Shown here: positions 1 to 7,841 of the stretch, in pieces | Layout: the number at the start of each line of letters is the position of its first letter | Numbering within the stretch: position 1 is the first letter of the stretch | Assembly: GCA_003164275.1 (NCBI GenBank) | Contig: PLSY01000265.1 | Location: 12,212 to 36,518 of the forward strand | Reading direction: 5' to 3' | DNA length: 24,307 nt | Source: Acidimicrobiaceae bacterium | GTDB taxonomy: Bacteria > Actinomycetota > Acidimicrobiia > Acidimicrobiales > RAAP-2 | The notes under the pieces: model-generated | Seen by the model: only the letters and a program-made list of their open reading frames with translations | What the model was told of the DNA's origin: nothing | Databases searched by the model: none | Program-made: the position numbers and the translations under genes

Positions 1-453
1 GACTTCGACACCAAGACCCGACAGGTAGCCAAGTTCCTCGAAGAGGGCCACAAGGTCAAGATCACCATCATGTTCCGAGGCCGCGAGGTCTTCCATCCCG
101 AACTGGGAAAGAAGATCCTCGACCGGATCGCCGAGCAAATGGACGGCATGGGCAAGTCGGAGTCGATCCCGAGGCTCGATGGTCGCAACATGGTGATGGT
201 GCTGGCACCAGACAAACGAGCGAAACAGTCAGCCGCATCGAAGGGACCCGAAAACGAGGGTCCCGAACATGCACCGAGGCCGAAGCCAGCGACACCGAGT
301 GCGACAGCACCGGCGCCGGACGCTCCTGCACCGGCTACGACAGCAGAGCAACCAACGACACCACAAGCGGTGGTCGCCCCAGTGGCTGCCGCCTCGGCGG
401 AGACGTCCACCCAGCAGGCGCCCGCAGCAGCACCGAGCGAAGGAGATTTGTAG
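1..453 (+). CDS. infC: Translation initiation factor IF-3, C-terminal part (5' end outside window)
   Basis: IF-3 binds the 30S subunit, keeps it apart from 50S and checks initiator tRNA pairing. The reading frame is open from base 1, so only the C-terminal domain is here. It shows the family signature DFDTK at the left edge, then KVKITIMFRGRE, HPELG and LDGRNMVMVLAPDK. After the normal end of the domain there is a tail of roughly 75 residues rich in Ala, Pro, Thr and Gln, absent from short IF-3 proteins such as that of E. coli; it is probably disordered. The gene is followed after 3 bases by rpmI, the classic infC-rpmI-rplT order. A GAAGGAG ribosome-binding site for rpmI (439-445) lies inside its last codons. 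Identification is firm; the role of the tail is unknown. Confidence 0.95.
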   Translation, partial: DFDTKTRQVAKFLEEGHKVKITIMFRGREVFHPELGKKILDRIAEQMDGMGKSESIPRLDGRNMVMVLAPDKRAKQSAASKGPENEGPEHAPRPKPATPSATAPAPDAPAPATTAEQPTTPQAVVAPVAAASAETSTQQAPAAAPSEGDL

Positions 454-456
454 GCA

Positions 457-651
457 ATGCCGAAGATGAAGACTGACAGTGGAGCCCGAAAGAGGGTCAA
501 GGTGACCGGCTCGGGCCGACTTCGTCGTCGGAAGGCCTTCCGCTCTCACATCCTGGAGAAGAAGTCGAGTGTTCGCAAGCGCCGTTTGGGCCGCGAGTCG
601 GACTTCGCGCCAGGCGACGAGAAGCAGATCAAGCGGATGCTCGGTCGGTAG
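457..651 (+). CDS. rpmI: 50S ribosomal protein L35
   Basis: This is a small basic protein of the large ribosomal subunit, 64 residues, the usual length for L35. It begins MPKMKTDSGARKRVKVTGSG and continues with RLRRRKAFRSHILEKKS, matching the family pattern of a K/R-rich N-terminus and a conserved H-I-L-x-K-K segment. The ATG at 457 follows the infC stop by 3 bases and is preceded by GAAGGAG at 439-445. It sits between infC and rplT as in most bacteria. Confidence 0.97.
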   Translation: MPKMKTDSGARKRVKVTGSGRLRRRKAFRSHILEKKSSVRKRRLGRESDFAPGDEKQIKRMLGR

Positions 652-831
652 GTATGCCAGTGCCGGTCGCCACCTGACCGGTACGAACGCAGTGACTGCA
701 TCACCCCTCCCGTGCGAAGCGGAAGGGCACGCCACAACAGGCGCAGATGCGAACCGGACCGATCTCGGCATACTCGCCCGGCCCGGTAGCAACAAGTTTC
801 GATCAGGCCCCCACCAAAAGGAGACCCTCAA
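652..831 (+). promoter_or_regulatory. rpmI-rplT spacer with possible structured RNA
   Basis: The 180 bases between rpmI and rplT are long for this operon. No gene is seen in them. A 6-bp hairpin, CCGGTC (663-668) and GACCGG (676-681) around a 7-base loop, lies near the start. A 7-base match, GTATGCC (652-658) with GGCATAC (767-773), could close a domain of about 120 bases. The rplT ribosome-binding site AAAGGAG is at 817-823. L20 is known to repress its own operon by binding structured mRNA in other bacteria, so an autoregulatory site is a reasonable guess, but the fold here is read by eye only. Confidence 0.35.
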
Positions 832-1206
832 ATGGCCCGAGTCAAGCGCGCAGTACACGCCAAGAAGCACCACCGCGCCGTTCTCGAGCAGGCGCAGGGC
901 TACTACGGCAACAAGAGCCGTTCATTCCGCGCTGCCAACGAACAAGTCATGCACTCGATGCAGTACGCCTACCGGGACCGCCGCGCCCGGAAAGGCGACT
1001 TCCGTCAGCTGTGGATTCAGCGGATCAACGCTGCCGCCCGCCTGAACGGCATCAGCTACAGCCGATTTATCGCCGGCCTCCACCGGGCCGATGTGGAGGT
1101 CGACCGCAAGGTGCTGGCCGATCTGGCCGTCACCGAGCCACAGGCCTTCGCCTCGTTGGTCCAGGTGGCCAACGAGGCCCTGGTCAGTGCCGAGGCCAGT
1201 TCCTGA
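832..1206 (+). CDS. rplT: 50S ribosomal protein L20
   Basis: L20 binds 23S rRNA early in 50S assembly and in several bacteria also represses the infC operon. The product is 124 residues, close to the usual 115-125. It starts [20 protein letters not shown] and shows the family landmarks [37 protein letters not shown] and [17 protein letters not shown] clear AAAGGAG ribosome-binding site lies at 817-823, 8 bases before the ATG. The C-terminal residues are Ala/Ser-rich. The stop codon overlaps the likely start of the following methyltransferase. Confidence 0.97.
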   Translation: MARVKRAVHAKKHHRAVLEQAQGYYGNKSRSFRAANEQVMHSMQYAYRDRRARKGDFRQLWIQRINAAARLNGISYSRFIAGLHRADVEVDRKVLADLAVTEPQAFASLVQVANEALVSAEASS

Positions 1207-2042
1207 ACCAGACCGGGCTGGCCTACACCCATCAACGGGTCCGGCGGATCCGCCAGCTCCTGCGCAAGCGCAGCCTGCGCAGTTCGGAGCATTGTCTAGT
1301 CGTCGAGGGCCCCGAACTGTTGTCGGTGGCCATGGATACGGGTGCTCCGGTCGAGGCGGTCTACGTCGCCCCTGAGGGACGGGCCAACCCGGCCGTGGCC
1401 CTGGTGGTGGCCCGGGCCTTCGATGCTGGCGTCCGGGTCTTCGACCTGGCCCCCGGGGTCATCGAGCGGGTGGCCGACACCATCAACCCCCAGCCGCTGC
1501 TGGCGGTGGTGGGGTTCACGACCGCAGCCATCGATGTCGTCCAACATAAGTCGATGGTGGTGGTCTGTGTCGATGTTCGAGATCCCGGCAATGCAGGAAC
1601 GATGATCCGGACGGCGGACGCGGCGGGCATGGGCGCGGTGATCTGCTGTGACGGAACCGTTGATCCGACCAATCCCAAGACAGTGCGGGCCTCAGCCGGC
1701 TCGCTCTTCCATATCCCGGTGGTCGCCGGAGGAGTGCCAGAGATGGTGATCGAGACAGTTCGGAGTTGGGGCTTCACCACCGTCGGCACCGCCGTGCGGG
1801 CTGGCGTCGACTACGCCGCGTTCGACTGGCGACGGCCGACAGCCCTGGTGTTCGGAAATGAGGCCTCCGGGCTTCCTGCCCCGCTGCTCGAGAGCCTCGA
1901 CGCTCAGGTGTCGATTCCGATGGCCGGCAAGGCCGAGTCCCTCAACGTGAGCGTGGCCGCCGCCGTGCTCTGCTTCGAGGCCCTACGGCAACGCCGGACG
2001 GCCGCCGGTCCCGCCGAGCCGAGCGGAGGGGGAACGCCATGA
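1203..2042 (+). CDS. TrmH/SpoU-family RNA 2'-O-methyltransferase
   Basis: This SPOUT-class enzyme methylates a ribose 2'-OH in rRNA or tRNA using S-adenosylmethionine. The N-terminal substrate-binding region has [18 protein letters not shown] followed by LVVEGPELL. The C-terminal domain shows all three SpoU motifs: [30 protein letters not shown] and [19 protein letters not shown]. The start is a problem. The frame is open far upstream, but the nearest ATG, GTG or TTG codons are a GTG at 1011, deep inside rplT, and TTG/GTG/ATG from 1320 on, which would remove the VVEG region. I chose CTG at 1203, which overlaps the rplT stop as CTGA and gives 279 residues, the normal family length. The gene ends in an ATGA overlap with pheS. 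Its place between rplT and pheS is common in actinobacteria. The exact target nucleotide cannot be told. Confidence 0.9.
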   Translation: MNQTGLAYTHQRVRRIRQLLRKRSLRSSEHCLVVEGPELLSVAMDTGAPVEAVYVAPEGRANPAVALVVARAFDAGVRVFDLAPGVIERVADTINPQPLLAVVGFTTAAIDVVQHKSMVVVCVDVRDPGNAGTMIRTADAAGMGAVICCDGTVDPTNPKTVRASAGSLFHIPVVAGGVPEMVIETVRSWGFTTVGTAVRAGVDYAAFDWRRPTALVFGNEASGLPAPLLESLDAQVSIPMAGKAESLNVSVAAAVLCFEALRQRRTAAGPAEPSGGGTP

Positions 2043-3103
2043 CCGAGCCGAGCGACATCGATGTACTGGTCGAACAGGCCAGGGGCCTGATTGCCGGTGC
2101 CATCAGCACCGAGGAGATCCGTCGGGTGGCGGCCTCTGTCTCCGGGAAGAAGTCGAAGCTGGCTGAGGCCGGTCGCAGTCTGGGCAGCCTTGACCCCGAG
2201 GCCCGAAAGGAGCTCGGCCAGAGGCTGCACGAGGCCCGATCGCTCCTCGAAGGAGTCCTGGACGCCAGGCGAAAGGAGATCGAGGCCGAAGAACTGGCAA
2301 CCGAGATGGCCGAGTCGCGTGTCGACCTGTCCGAGTTCATCTCCGGCTCAGCTCCGGGACCGGCGTCGCGAGGCCATCTGCATGTCGTCACACAGACACG
2401 GGATGCCTTGGAGGATGTCTTCGTGGGCATGGGCTTCGAAGTGGCCGAGGGTCCCGAGATCGAAACCGACTGGTACAACTTCGGTGCCCTCAACATCCCC
2501 CCCGCCCATCCGGCCCGGGGCATGTGGGACACCTTCTACCTGGACCTCGGGGATCCCGAGACGACCTTGCTGCGGACCCACACCTCTCCGGTGCAGATCC
2601 ACCTGATGGAAGAGGCGGTGGCGAACGGGGGACTGCCGATCCATGCGGTGATGCCGGGCCGCTGCTATCGCCGGGACACACCCGATGCCCGTCACCTCGC
2701 CGTGTTCCACCAGATCGAGGGCCTGGTCGTCGACAAAGGCATCACGTTCGCCGATCTGGCTGGCACCATTGAGGTCTTCACGACCGCCTATTTCGGACCG
2801 GACATCCACTCGAGACTGCGGCCCGCTTACTTCCCGTTCACCGAGCCCTCTGCCGAGTTCGAGGTGACCTGCACCATCTGTCATGGGAGCGGCTGTCGGA
2901 CCTGCTCCCAGACCGGGTGGATCGAACTCGGCGGTTGCGGAATGGTCGATCCCGCCGTGTTCACCGCGGTTGGCATCAACCCCGACGAGTGGACGGGCTT
3001 CGCCTTCGGGTTCGGCATCGACCGCTGTGCCCAGATGCGCCACCAGATCGCAGACATGAGGGCACTGACCGAGAACGACATTCGCTTCCTACGCCAATTC
3101 TGA
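2039..3103 (+). CDS. pheS: Phenylalanyl-tRNA synthetase alpha subunit
   Basis: PheS is the catalytic subunit of the (alpha-beta)2 enzyme that charges tRNA-Phe. The 354-residue product has an N-terminal coiled-coil of about 90 residues (tRNA-binding arm) followed by a class II synthetase core. Seen motifs include YNFGALNIPPAHPARGMWDT, LLRTHTSPVQIHLM (motif 2 region), GRCYRRDTPDARHLAVFHQI and the C-terminal GFGIDRCAQMRHQI (motif 3). A four-cysteine cluster, CTICHGSGCRTC, precedes TGWIELGG; similar clusters occur in many PheS proteins and suggest a metal site. The ATG overlaps the stop of the methyltransferase gene as ATGA, implying coupling. pheT follows after 24 bases. Confidence 0.97.
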   Translation: MTEPSDIDVLVEQARGLIAGAISTEEIRRVAASVSGKKSKLAEAGRSLGSLDPEARKELGQRLHEARSLLEGVLDARRKEIEAEELATEMAESRVDLSEFISGSAPGPASRGHLHVVTQTRDALEDVFVGMGFEVAEGPEIETDWYNFGALNIPPAHPARGMWDTFYLDLGDPETTLLRTHTSPVQIHLMEEAVANGGLPIHAVMPGRCYRRDTPDARHLAVFHQIEGLVVDKGITFADLAGTIEVFTTAYFGPDIHSRLRPAYFPFTEPSAEFEVTCTICHGSGCRTCSQTGWIELGGCGMVDPAVFTAVGINPDEWTGFAFGFGIDRCAQMRHQIADMRALTENDIRFLRQF

Positions 3104-3127
3104 TGCGCCAACCCTGAAAGGACGGCC

Positions 3128-5656
3128 GTGCGAGTACCGCTTTCCTGGCTTCGAGACTTCGCCCCGTTCGAGGGGACAGCGGCTCAGTTCTCCGCGGCCC
3201 TCGACGACCTCGGTCTGGTGGTGGAGGGGATCGAGGTGATCGGCGAGGGCCTCTCAGACATCGTGGTCGCCCGGGTCGAAGACATCTCGGCCATCGAGGG
3301 TGCGGACCGGATCCGTCTGGCCGTGGTCGATGCCGGCGGGGGGCCCGTCGAGGTGGTGTGTGGGGCCACCAACTTCGCCGTCGGGGACCTGGTCGCCCTG
3401 GCCCCGGTCGGTGCCGTGCTTCCGGGTGACTTCAAGATCAGTCGCCGGAAGATGAAGGGGGTGGTCTCGAATGGGATGCTCTGTTCGGGACGGGAGCTCA
3501 AGCTCTCAGACGACCACGAGGGGATCCTGCGACTGAACGACGTCGCCGGTGTCGAGATCGGCCAGCCCCTCATGGCCGCCCTCGGAATCGAGGTCGACCT
3601 CGTCTTCAATGTGGCCGTGGAGGCCAATCGACCTGATGCCTGGAGCATGGCCGGCGTGGCCCGAGATCTGGCCGCCCGCCTAGGCCTGCCCTTCGAGATC
3701 CCTCCAACCTCCAGGCTTGGGAGGACGGCGACGGGTATCGCCAGTGCTCCTCTGTCCACCGGCCAGCCGATCGATGAGCTGGCGTCGGTCAGAGTCGACG
3801 ACGTCGAACTCTGCCCGAGGCTCTTGGCCAGAGTGGTGACCGGCATCGAGATCGGTCAGTCGCCCGAGTGGGTGGCGAGAAGGCTCACCCTTGCCGGGAT
3901 GCGGCCGATCAACAATGTGGTCGATGCTTCGAACTACGTCATGCTCGAGCTTGGACAGCCGACCCACCCCTACGACCTCGACCGTCTGGGCGGCCACGGG
4001 CTGCTCGTACGGCGGGCTTCCCCGGGTGAGACGGTGACCACACTCGACGGGGTGGCCCGGACCCTCGGGCGCCCCGGTCCCGGACTCGGCGACACCGGCC
4101 AGGACTGTCTGATCTGCGACGCCGAGGGAACGCCTGTCGGCATCGGCGGCGTGATGGGAGGGGCATCGTCGGAGATCGACGACTCCACGTCGAGGGTGCT
4201 TCTCGAGGTGGCCTACTTCGTGCCCATGGCCATCGCCCGTACGTCCAAGCGCCTGAACCTGAGAACCGAGGCCTCGGCCAGGTTCGAGCGAGGCTGCGAC
4301 CCGGCGGGCATCGACCGTGCCGCCGAGCGATTCTGTGAACTGCTGGCCCTGACGGCGGGTCCGACCATGACCGTCGGCGCCGGGTCCATCGACGTGGTTG
4401 GGGAGGTTCCGAAGCCTGTCGAGATCACCGTTCGGCCGGCCCGCATCAATGCCCTCTTGGGGACCGAGTTCACAGCGGAGGACATCACTGGGCTGCTCAG
4501 CCCACTGGGCATCGACACGGACCCAGACTCTGGAGCGGACGGGGAGATCCTCGTCACCGTCCCGACGTTCCGTCCGGATATCCGACCCGCCCCGATGGGA
4601 GAGGCGGACATCGCCGAGGAGGTGGCCCGCACCTTCGGCTACGCCCGGATCACGCGCCGCATGCCCAGCTGGCCGCAGCCCGGCAAGCTCACCGCCTACC
4701 AACGGGATCGACGGTCGCTGAAGGACGTGGTGTGCGGGCTCGGGTGCAGCGAGGCCTGGACGACCACGTTCGTGTCCGAGCGCGACCAGGCCCTCACCGG
4801 ATTCGAGCCTCCCTATATCGAGGTGACCAACCCGCTGGTCGAGTCGGAGCGCTTCTTGCGATCCTCCATGGTGCCGGGCCTCGTCCGGGCGCTGGTGTAC
4901 AACACCGAGCGTCGCCAGGGACAGGTGCGGCTGTTCGAAGTGGGGTCGGTGTTCAAGCATTCAGGCACGTCCGGACCCGCTGTGGCCGGGAGTCCACCTG
5001 CCGATGCGTGGGAGCGGATCGGTGCGGTCTTCGCCGATGAGGGTGACGACGCCTGGTCTGCCGTCGCTGCCTGGAGGACCATCGCCGATGCCTTCGGCAT
5101 TGACGAGTGGGATCTCGGAGATGTGGCCCTCGGCGGCCCAGGCGCGAAGGTACTCCATCCTTTCCGGTCGTCGAGGCTGACTGCACTCTCAGTGGACGGC
5201 AACGCAACCGAAGTCGGCTTTGTGGGCGAGCTCGACCCCTATATGGCCGGCCAGTTCGAACTCACCAACCCAGACGGGCGTCCCCGCCGGATCGGCTGGT
5301 TGGATCTCGACATCGGTGCCCTCTTGGACCGCAGCCGCGTGCGCCGTCGATCCGAAGAGCCCCGCCCGATCAGCCGGTTCCCCTCTTCCGACATCGACCT
5401 TGCCTTCGTTGTGGGTGAGGCCGTCCCGGCCGGCGCAGTGGAGCGGACATTGCAGGCGGCTGGAGGCGACCTGTTGGAGTCAGTGGAGCTGTTCGACGTC
5501 TACCGCGGGCCTTCGGTCACCGACGGTGCCCGCAGCCTTGCATTTCGGCTTCGCTTCTGCGCCCTCGACCGCACGCTCACCGACGAAGAGGTGAGTGGCC
5601 TGCGAATCACGTGCATCGGCGCCGTCGAGCAGGCCCACGTGGCCGCACTCCGCTGA
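3128..5656 (+). CDS. pheT: Phenylalanyl-tRNA synthetase beta subunit
   Basis: PheT forms the heterotetramer with PheS and edits mischarged Tyr-tRNA-Phe. The product is 842 residues, normal for the full-length bacterial form. In order it shows MRVPLSWLRDF, a tRNA-binding OB domain (about residues 40-150, with VCGATNFAVGD and SNGMLCSGREL), the B3/B4 editing domain (about 215-390, with INNVVDASNYVMLELGQP), a B5 domain (about 425-500), a catalytic-like core, and a C-terminal anticodon-binding FDX-ACB domain (about 750-842, with SRFPSSDIDLAFVV). The start is GTG, preceded by GAAAGG (3116-3121). It is the last gene of the translation operon and converges with the oxidase gene; a hairpin lies just after the stop. 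Confidence 0.97.
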   Translation: MRVPLSWLRDFAPFEGTAAQFSAALDDLGLVVEGIEVIGEGLSDIVVARVEDISAIEGADRIRLAVVDAGGGPVEVVCGATNFAVGDLVALAPVGAVLPGDFKISRRKMKGVVSNGMLCSGRELKLSDDHEGILRLNDVAGVEIGQPLMAALGIEVDLVFNVAVEANRPDAWSMAGVARDLAARLGLPFEIPPTSRLGRTATGIASAPLSTGQPIDELASVRVDDVELCPRLLARVVTGIEIGQSPEWVARRLTLAGMRPINNVVDASNYVMLELGQPTHPYDLDRLGGHGLLVRRASPGETVTTLDGVARTLGRPGPGLGDTGQDCLICDAEGTPVGIGGVMGGASSEIDDSTSRVLLEVAYFVPMAIARTSKRLNLRTEASARFERGCDPAGIDRAAERFCELLALTAGPTMTVGAGSIDVVGEVPKPVEITVRPARINALLGTEFTAEDITGLLSPLGIDTDPDSGADGEILVTVPTFRPDIRPAPMGEADIAEEVARTFGYARITRRMPSWPQPGKLTAYQRDRRSLKDVVCGLGCSEAWTTTFVSERDQALTGFEPPYIEVTNPLVESERFLRSSMVPGLVRALVYNTERRQGQVRLFEVGSVFKHSGTSGPAVAGSPPADAWERIGAVFADEGDDAWSAVAAWRTIADAFGIDEWDLGDVALGGPGAKVLHPFRSSRLTALSVDGNATEVGFVGELDPYMAGQFELTNPDGRPRRIGWLDLDIGALLDRSRVRRRSEEPRPISRFPSSDIDLAFVVGEAVPAGAVERTLQAAGGDLLESVELFDVYRGPSVTDGARSLAFRLRFCALDRTLTDEEVSGLRITCIGAVEQAHVAALR

Positions 5657-5666
5657 TCAACGGCTG

Positions 5667-5704
5667 GACTCCTCCAACCCTCGGGTGAGAGGCCGTCAGG
5701 AGTC
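5667..5704. terminator. Possible bidirectional terminator between pheT and the oxidase gene
   Basis: A two-part hairpin lies in the 39-base gap between convergent genes and slightly beyond it. The outer stem is GACTCCT (5667-5673) with AGGAGTC (5698-5704); the inner stem is CCTC (5679-5682) with GAGG (5689-5692), with symmetric 5-base internal loops. It overlaps the stop codon of the minus-strand gene. There is no T-run, as is usual for high-GC actinobacteria. The function is inferred from position and symmetry. Confidence 0.4.
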
Positions 5705-7174
5705 GAACCCCACACCGAAGCGGTCGAGTGTCCGCAGCCATGCGTTGCGTCGCCCGCCGTTTCGGTCGGCCCTGGCCATCGACCACCGGGTGAGCTGTAT
5801 GCCGACGAAGCGCAATGGCTCGGGTGGGAAGGGCAGGGGCTTGCGTCGTACGAAGTCGAGCTCGGTGAGCTCGGTCTCCTCCCCAGAAAGCAGGTCGAGC
5901 ATGACCCTGGCGCCGAAGCGGGAAGCGCCGACTCCGAGCCCGGTGTAGCCGGCCACCGACGCCGTCCGCCGATCCGGCGACAGGTCGAAGAACGCGCAGA
6001 ACCTCGAGCAAGTGTCGATGGCACCGGCCCACGAGTGCGTGAAGCGCACGTCATCCAGCTGCGGGAAGGTCGTCACGAAGAGTTGTGCGAGCTTCAAAAA
6101 GGTCTCTGTCCGCTGCTCGAGGGAAGGACTGAGCCCACTGCCGTAGTGGTAGACGGCATCGTAGCCACCGAAGAGAATGCGGTTTTCTTGACTCAGGCGG
6201 TAGTAGAGGAACTGGTTGCCGCATCCGGAAAGGCCCTGTCGGCTCTCCCACCCGATGGAGCGAAGCTGGTCGGCCGAGAGCGGCTCGGTCATGAGCACGT
6301 AGTCGTAGACCGGTACGACGTAGCGTCGAAGCCGGCGGACAGGGGAGGGATAGGCGTTAGTGCCTATGGCCACCTTGTGTGTCCTCACCTCGCCGTGGCC
6401 GGCCCTGACTGTCAATGGGGCCGCCGGGCTGTTGCCTGTCTCGATACCGTCTACGGCACTGTGCTCGAATATTCGAACGCCGGCGTCCTCACATGCCCGG
6501 CGAAGACCCCAGGCCAGCCTGGCCGGGTTGATCATGGCCGAGCCCGTCTTGTCCCACAGCCCGGCGAGGTAGGTGGGGGAGTGAACCTCTGCCCTCACCT
6601 GCTCGACCCCGAGAAGTTCCACGTCGTCGCCGTGGTCGCCGGCCACCTCGGCGGCATGGCGCAAGTCGACAGCCTGATACTCCTCGGTGGCGACGGCCAT
6701 GTCACCAGTGCGCTCAAATCCACAGTCCATGGTCCACGGTGTGACGGTGGCCTCGATGGCATCGAGGTTCTGGCGGCCGAGGCGTTGAAGGACGGCTATC
6801 TCGTCGGGGAATCGATCGATCCCATTTGCCAATCCATGGGTCAAGCTGGCGGCACAGAAGCCCCCGTTGCGTCCAGACGCTGCCCATCCGCAGCGATCGG
6901 CTTCGAGGACGACAACGTCGAGAGCGGGTTCGTCGGACTTCGCCAAGAGGGCGGTCCACAGCCCTGTGTAGCCACCGCCGACAATGGCGAGGTCGGCCGA
7001 GAGCCGTCCGGCCACTTGGGGGGCCGATGGCGGTGCAACCGGGTCATCCAGCCAAAACGAGAGCGGCAGCGCATCGACGAGGGAGGCTGTTCGGTCCACC
7101 CCGAAGAGCCTACTGGCGGCCGACCATTTCACGTCTCCAAGGCGCATACCGATCCGCTGGGTGACAAGCTTCAC
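5696..7174 (-). CDS. FAD-dependent oxidoreductase, DAO family (PuuB-like)
   Basis: This looks like a flavoprotein that oxidises an amino acid or amine, resembling the gamma-glutamylputrescine oxidase/glycine oxidase branch of the DAO family. The 492-residue product has an N-terminal FAD-binding Rossmann motif IVGGGYTGLWTA (residues 64-75), followed by VVVLEAD (87-93) and the typical SGRNGGF (100-106). Later segments such as VAIGTNAYPSP, ILFGGYD, and the C-terminal HSWAGAIDTC and VAGYTGLGVG are family landmarks. The chosen start is GTG at 7174; an ATG nine codons inside (7147) is equally possible, and neither has a good ribosome-binding site. It stands alone on the minus strand between the pheT operon and the Tad locus, so the substrate cannot be inferred from neighbours. 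Confidence 0.88.
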   Translation of the reverse strand: MKLVTQRIGMRLGDVKWSAASRLFGVDRTASLVDALPLSFWLDDPVAPPSAPQVAGRLSADLAIVGGGYTGLWTALLAKSDEPALDVVVLEADRCGWAASGRNGGFCAASLTHGLANGIDRFPDEIAVLQRLGRQNLDAIEATVTPWTMDCGFERTGDMAVATEEYQAVDLRHAAEVAGDHGDDVELLGVEQVRAEVHSPTYLAGLWDKTGSAMINPARLAWGLRRACEDAGVRIFEHSAVDGIETGNSPAAPLTVRAGHGEVRTHKVAIGTNAYPSPVRRLRRYVVPVYDYVLMTEPLSADQLRSIGWESRQGLSGCGNQFLYYRLSQENRILFGGYDAVYHYGSGLSPSLEQRTETFLKLAQLFVTTFPQLDDVRFTHSWAGAIDTCSRFCAFFDLSPDRRTASVAGYTGLGVGASRFGARVMLDLLSGEETELTELDFVRRKPLPFPPEPLRFVGIQLTRWSMARADRNGGRRNAWLRTLDRFGVGFDS

Positions 7175-7267
7175 TCGAGATTCCAGGCGTCGAGGCTGGC
7201 CAAGAGGGCTGCGGATCGGAGGGAATCCTCTTCGACGTCATGGAGGCGATGAGGTGGCCGGTGCCCC

Positions 7268-7295
7268 GTCTGTACCGACTCGGTCTGTACCGACT
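7268..7295. repeat. Tandem 13-base direct repeat, GTCTGTACCGACT x2
   Basis: GTCTGTACCGACT occurs at 7268-7280 and again at 7283-7295, separated by CG, giving a 15-base period. It lies about 95-120 bases upstream of the oxidase GTG. Direct repeats near a promoter can be activator or repressor sites. It could also be a chance duplication or the remnant of a coding segment, since the top strand reads LYRLGLYRLL in one frame. Confidence 0.5.
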
Positions 7296-7736
7296 TCTTC
7301 GATGCCCGGTCCCTGGTCTGTTGCCTCTGACCGTGGGCACCTGGCAGTTGGTGGTCATCAGCACCGAGTCGGGTCGCCACCACACGTGGTGGCTGAATCA
7401 CGCGATGTCAGCCATCTACAGCCCGACAGGCACGCTGCCCCGAGCAAGTGCCTCTGGTCCGAACCGAGGAGTGGTCGCCAGTGCCCCTGGGCTCTCCGTC
7501 GATGTCCGACCCGGGGTGGGCGTGACAAGGGCCGAGCCGAAGCCGTCGGCCGAAGCCCTTGTCGGGGTGGGCAGATGTGTGTCCGTGGAACAGAATCCGG
7601 AGTGTCTGCAAGGTAATGGGCAAGGCCCTAGGTAAGGACGGGCGCCCACGATGGTGGCATGCCCGAGCGTCCTCCATCGTTTGACAGTCCGGTCGCCATC
7701 GTCAGCCTCAGAAGCGATTCCCGGTTGCAGGTTTGC

Positions 7737-7753
7737 TTGCACTACCAGTGCAA
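7737..7753. promoter_or_regulatory. Perfect inverted repeat upstream of the Tad locus (operator candidate)
   Basis: TTGCAC (7737-7742), TACCA, GTGCAA (7748-7753): a perfect 6+5+6 dyad located 89 bases before the first Tad-locus ATG, in the only plausible promoter region for the operon. The local sequence is less GC-rich than the neighbouring genes. The 10 bases TGCACTACCA recur at 13721-13730, just before the pilin gene. Its role as a regulator-binding site is inferred. Confidence 0.45.
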
Positions 7754-7841
7754 ATGTTCTTGCAGGGGCTTGTCGCCACTCTTATCGTCCTCTGGCTATG
7801 AGCCACTCGAGCGCGTATCAACATGGGTGCGGTGCAGTCCC

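Larger units (their letters stand above)
7175..7841. other. Divergent intergenic region, 667 bases, no convincing gene
   Basis: This stretch separates the start of the minus-strand oxidase from the start of the Tad locus and should hold both promoters. Several open frames cross it, including one of 131 codons at 7240-7635 (+) and an upstream extension of the next gene from 7659, but their products are low-complexity, Arg/Pro-rich and lack recognisable motifs. Visible elements are a 13-base tandem repeat (7268-7295), a perfect dyad (7737-7753) and a weak promoter-like pair, TTGCAG (7760-7765) and TATCGT (7783-7788), spaced by 17 bases. Confidence 0.6.

Noticed and set aside
747..1202. N-terminal extension of the RNA methyltransferase frame from ATG 747
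   Set aside because: It overlaps the whole of rplT in another frame, and the extra sequence is Arg/Pro-rich with no family similarity.
3680..4960. 426-codon minus-strand frame inside pheT
   Set aside because: It is antisense to a well-conserved gene, with His/Gly/Arg-rich composition typical of shadow frames.
6035..7252. 405-codon plus-strand frame opposite the oxidase
   Set aside because: It is antisense to a gene with clear FAD-binding motifs and has no recognisable motif itself; it is a GC-driven shadow frame.
7240..7635. Possible remnant of a deazaflavin-dependent nitroreductase (LYRLGLYRLL segment)
   Set aside because: The likeness is limited to a few residues created by the 13-base repeat, and the rest of the frame does not fit the family.
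7659..7841. N-terminal extension of the exported PKD-like protein from ATG 7659
   Set aside because: It would bury a clear signal peptide about 60 residues inside, and the region holds a dyad and promoter-like bases.
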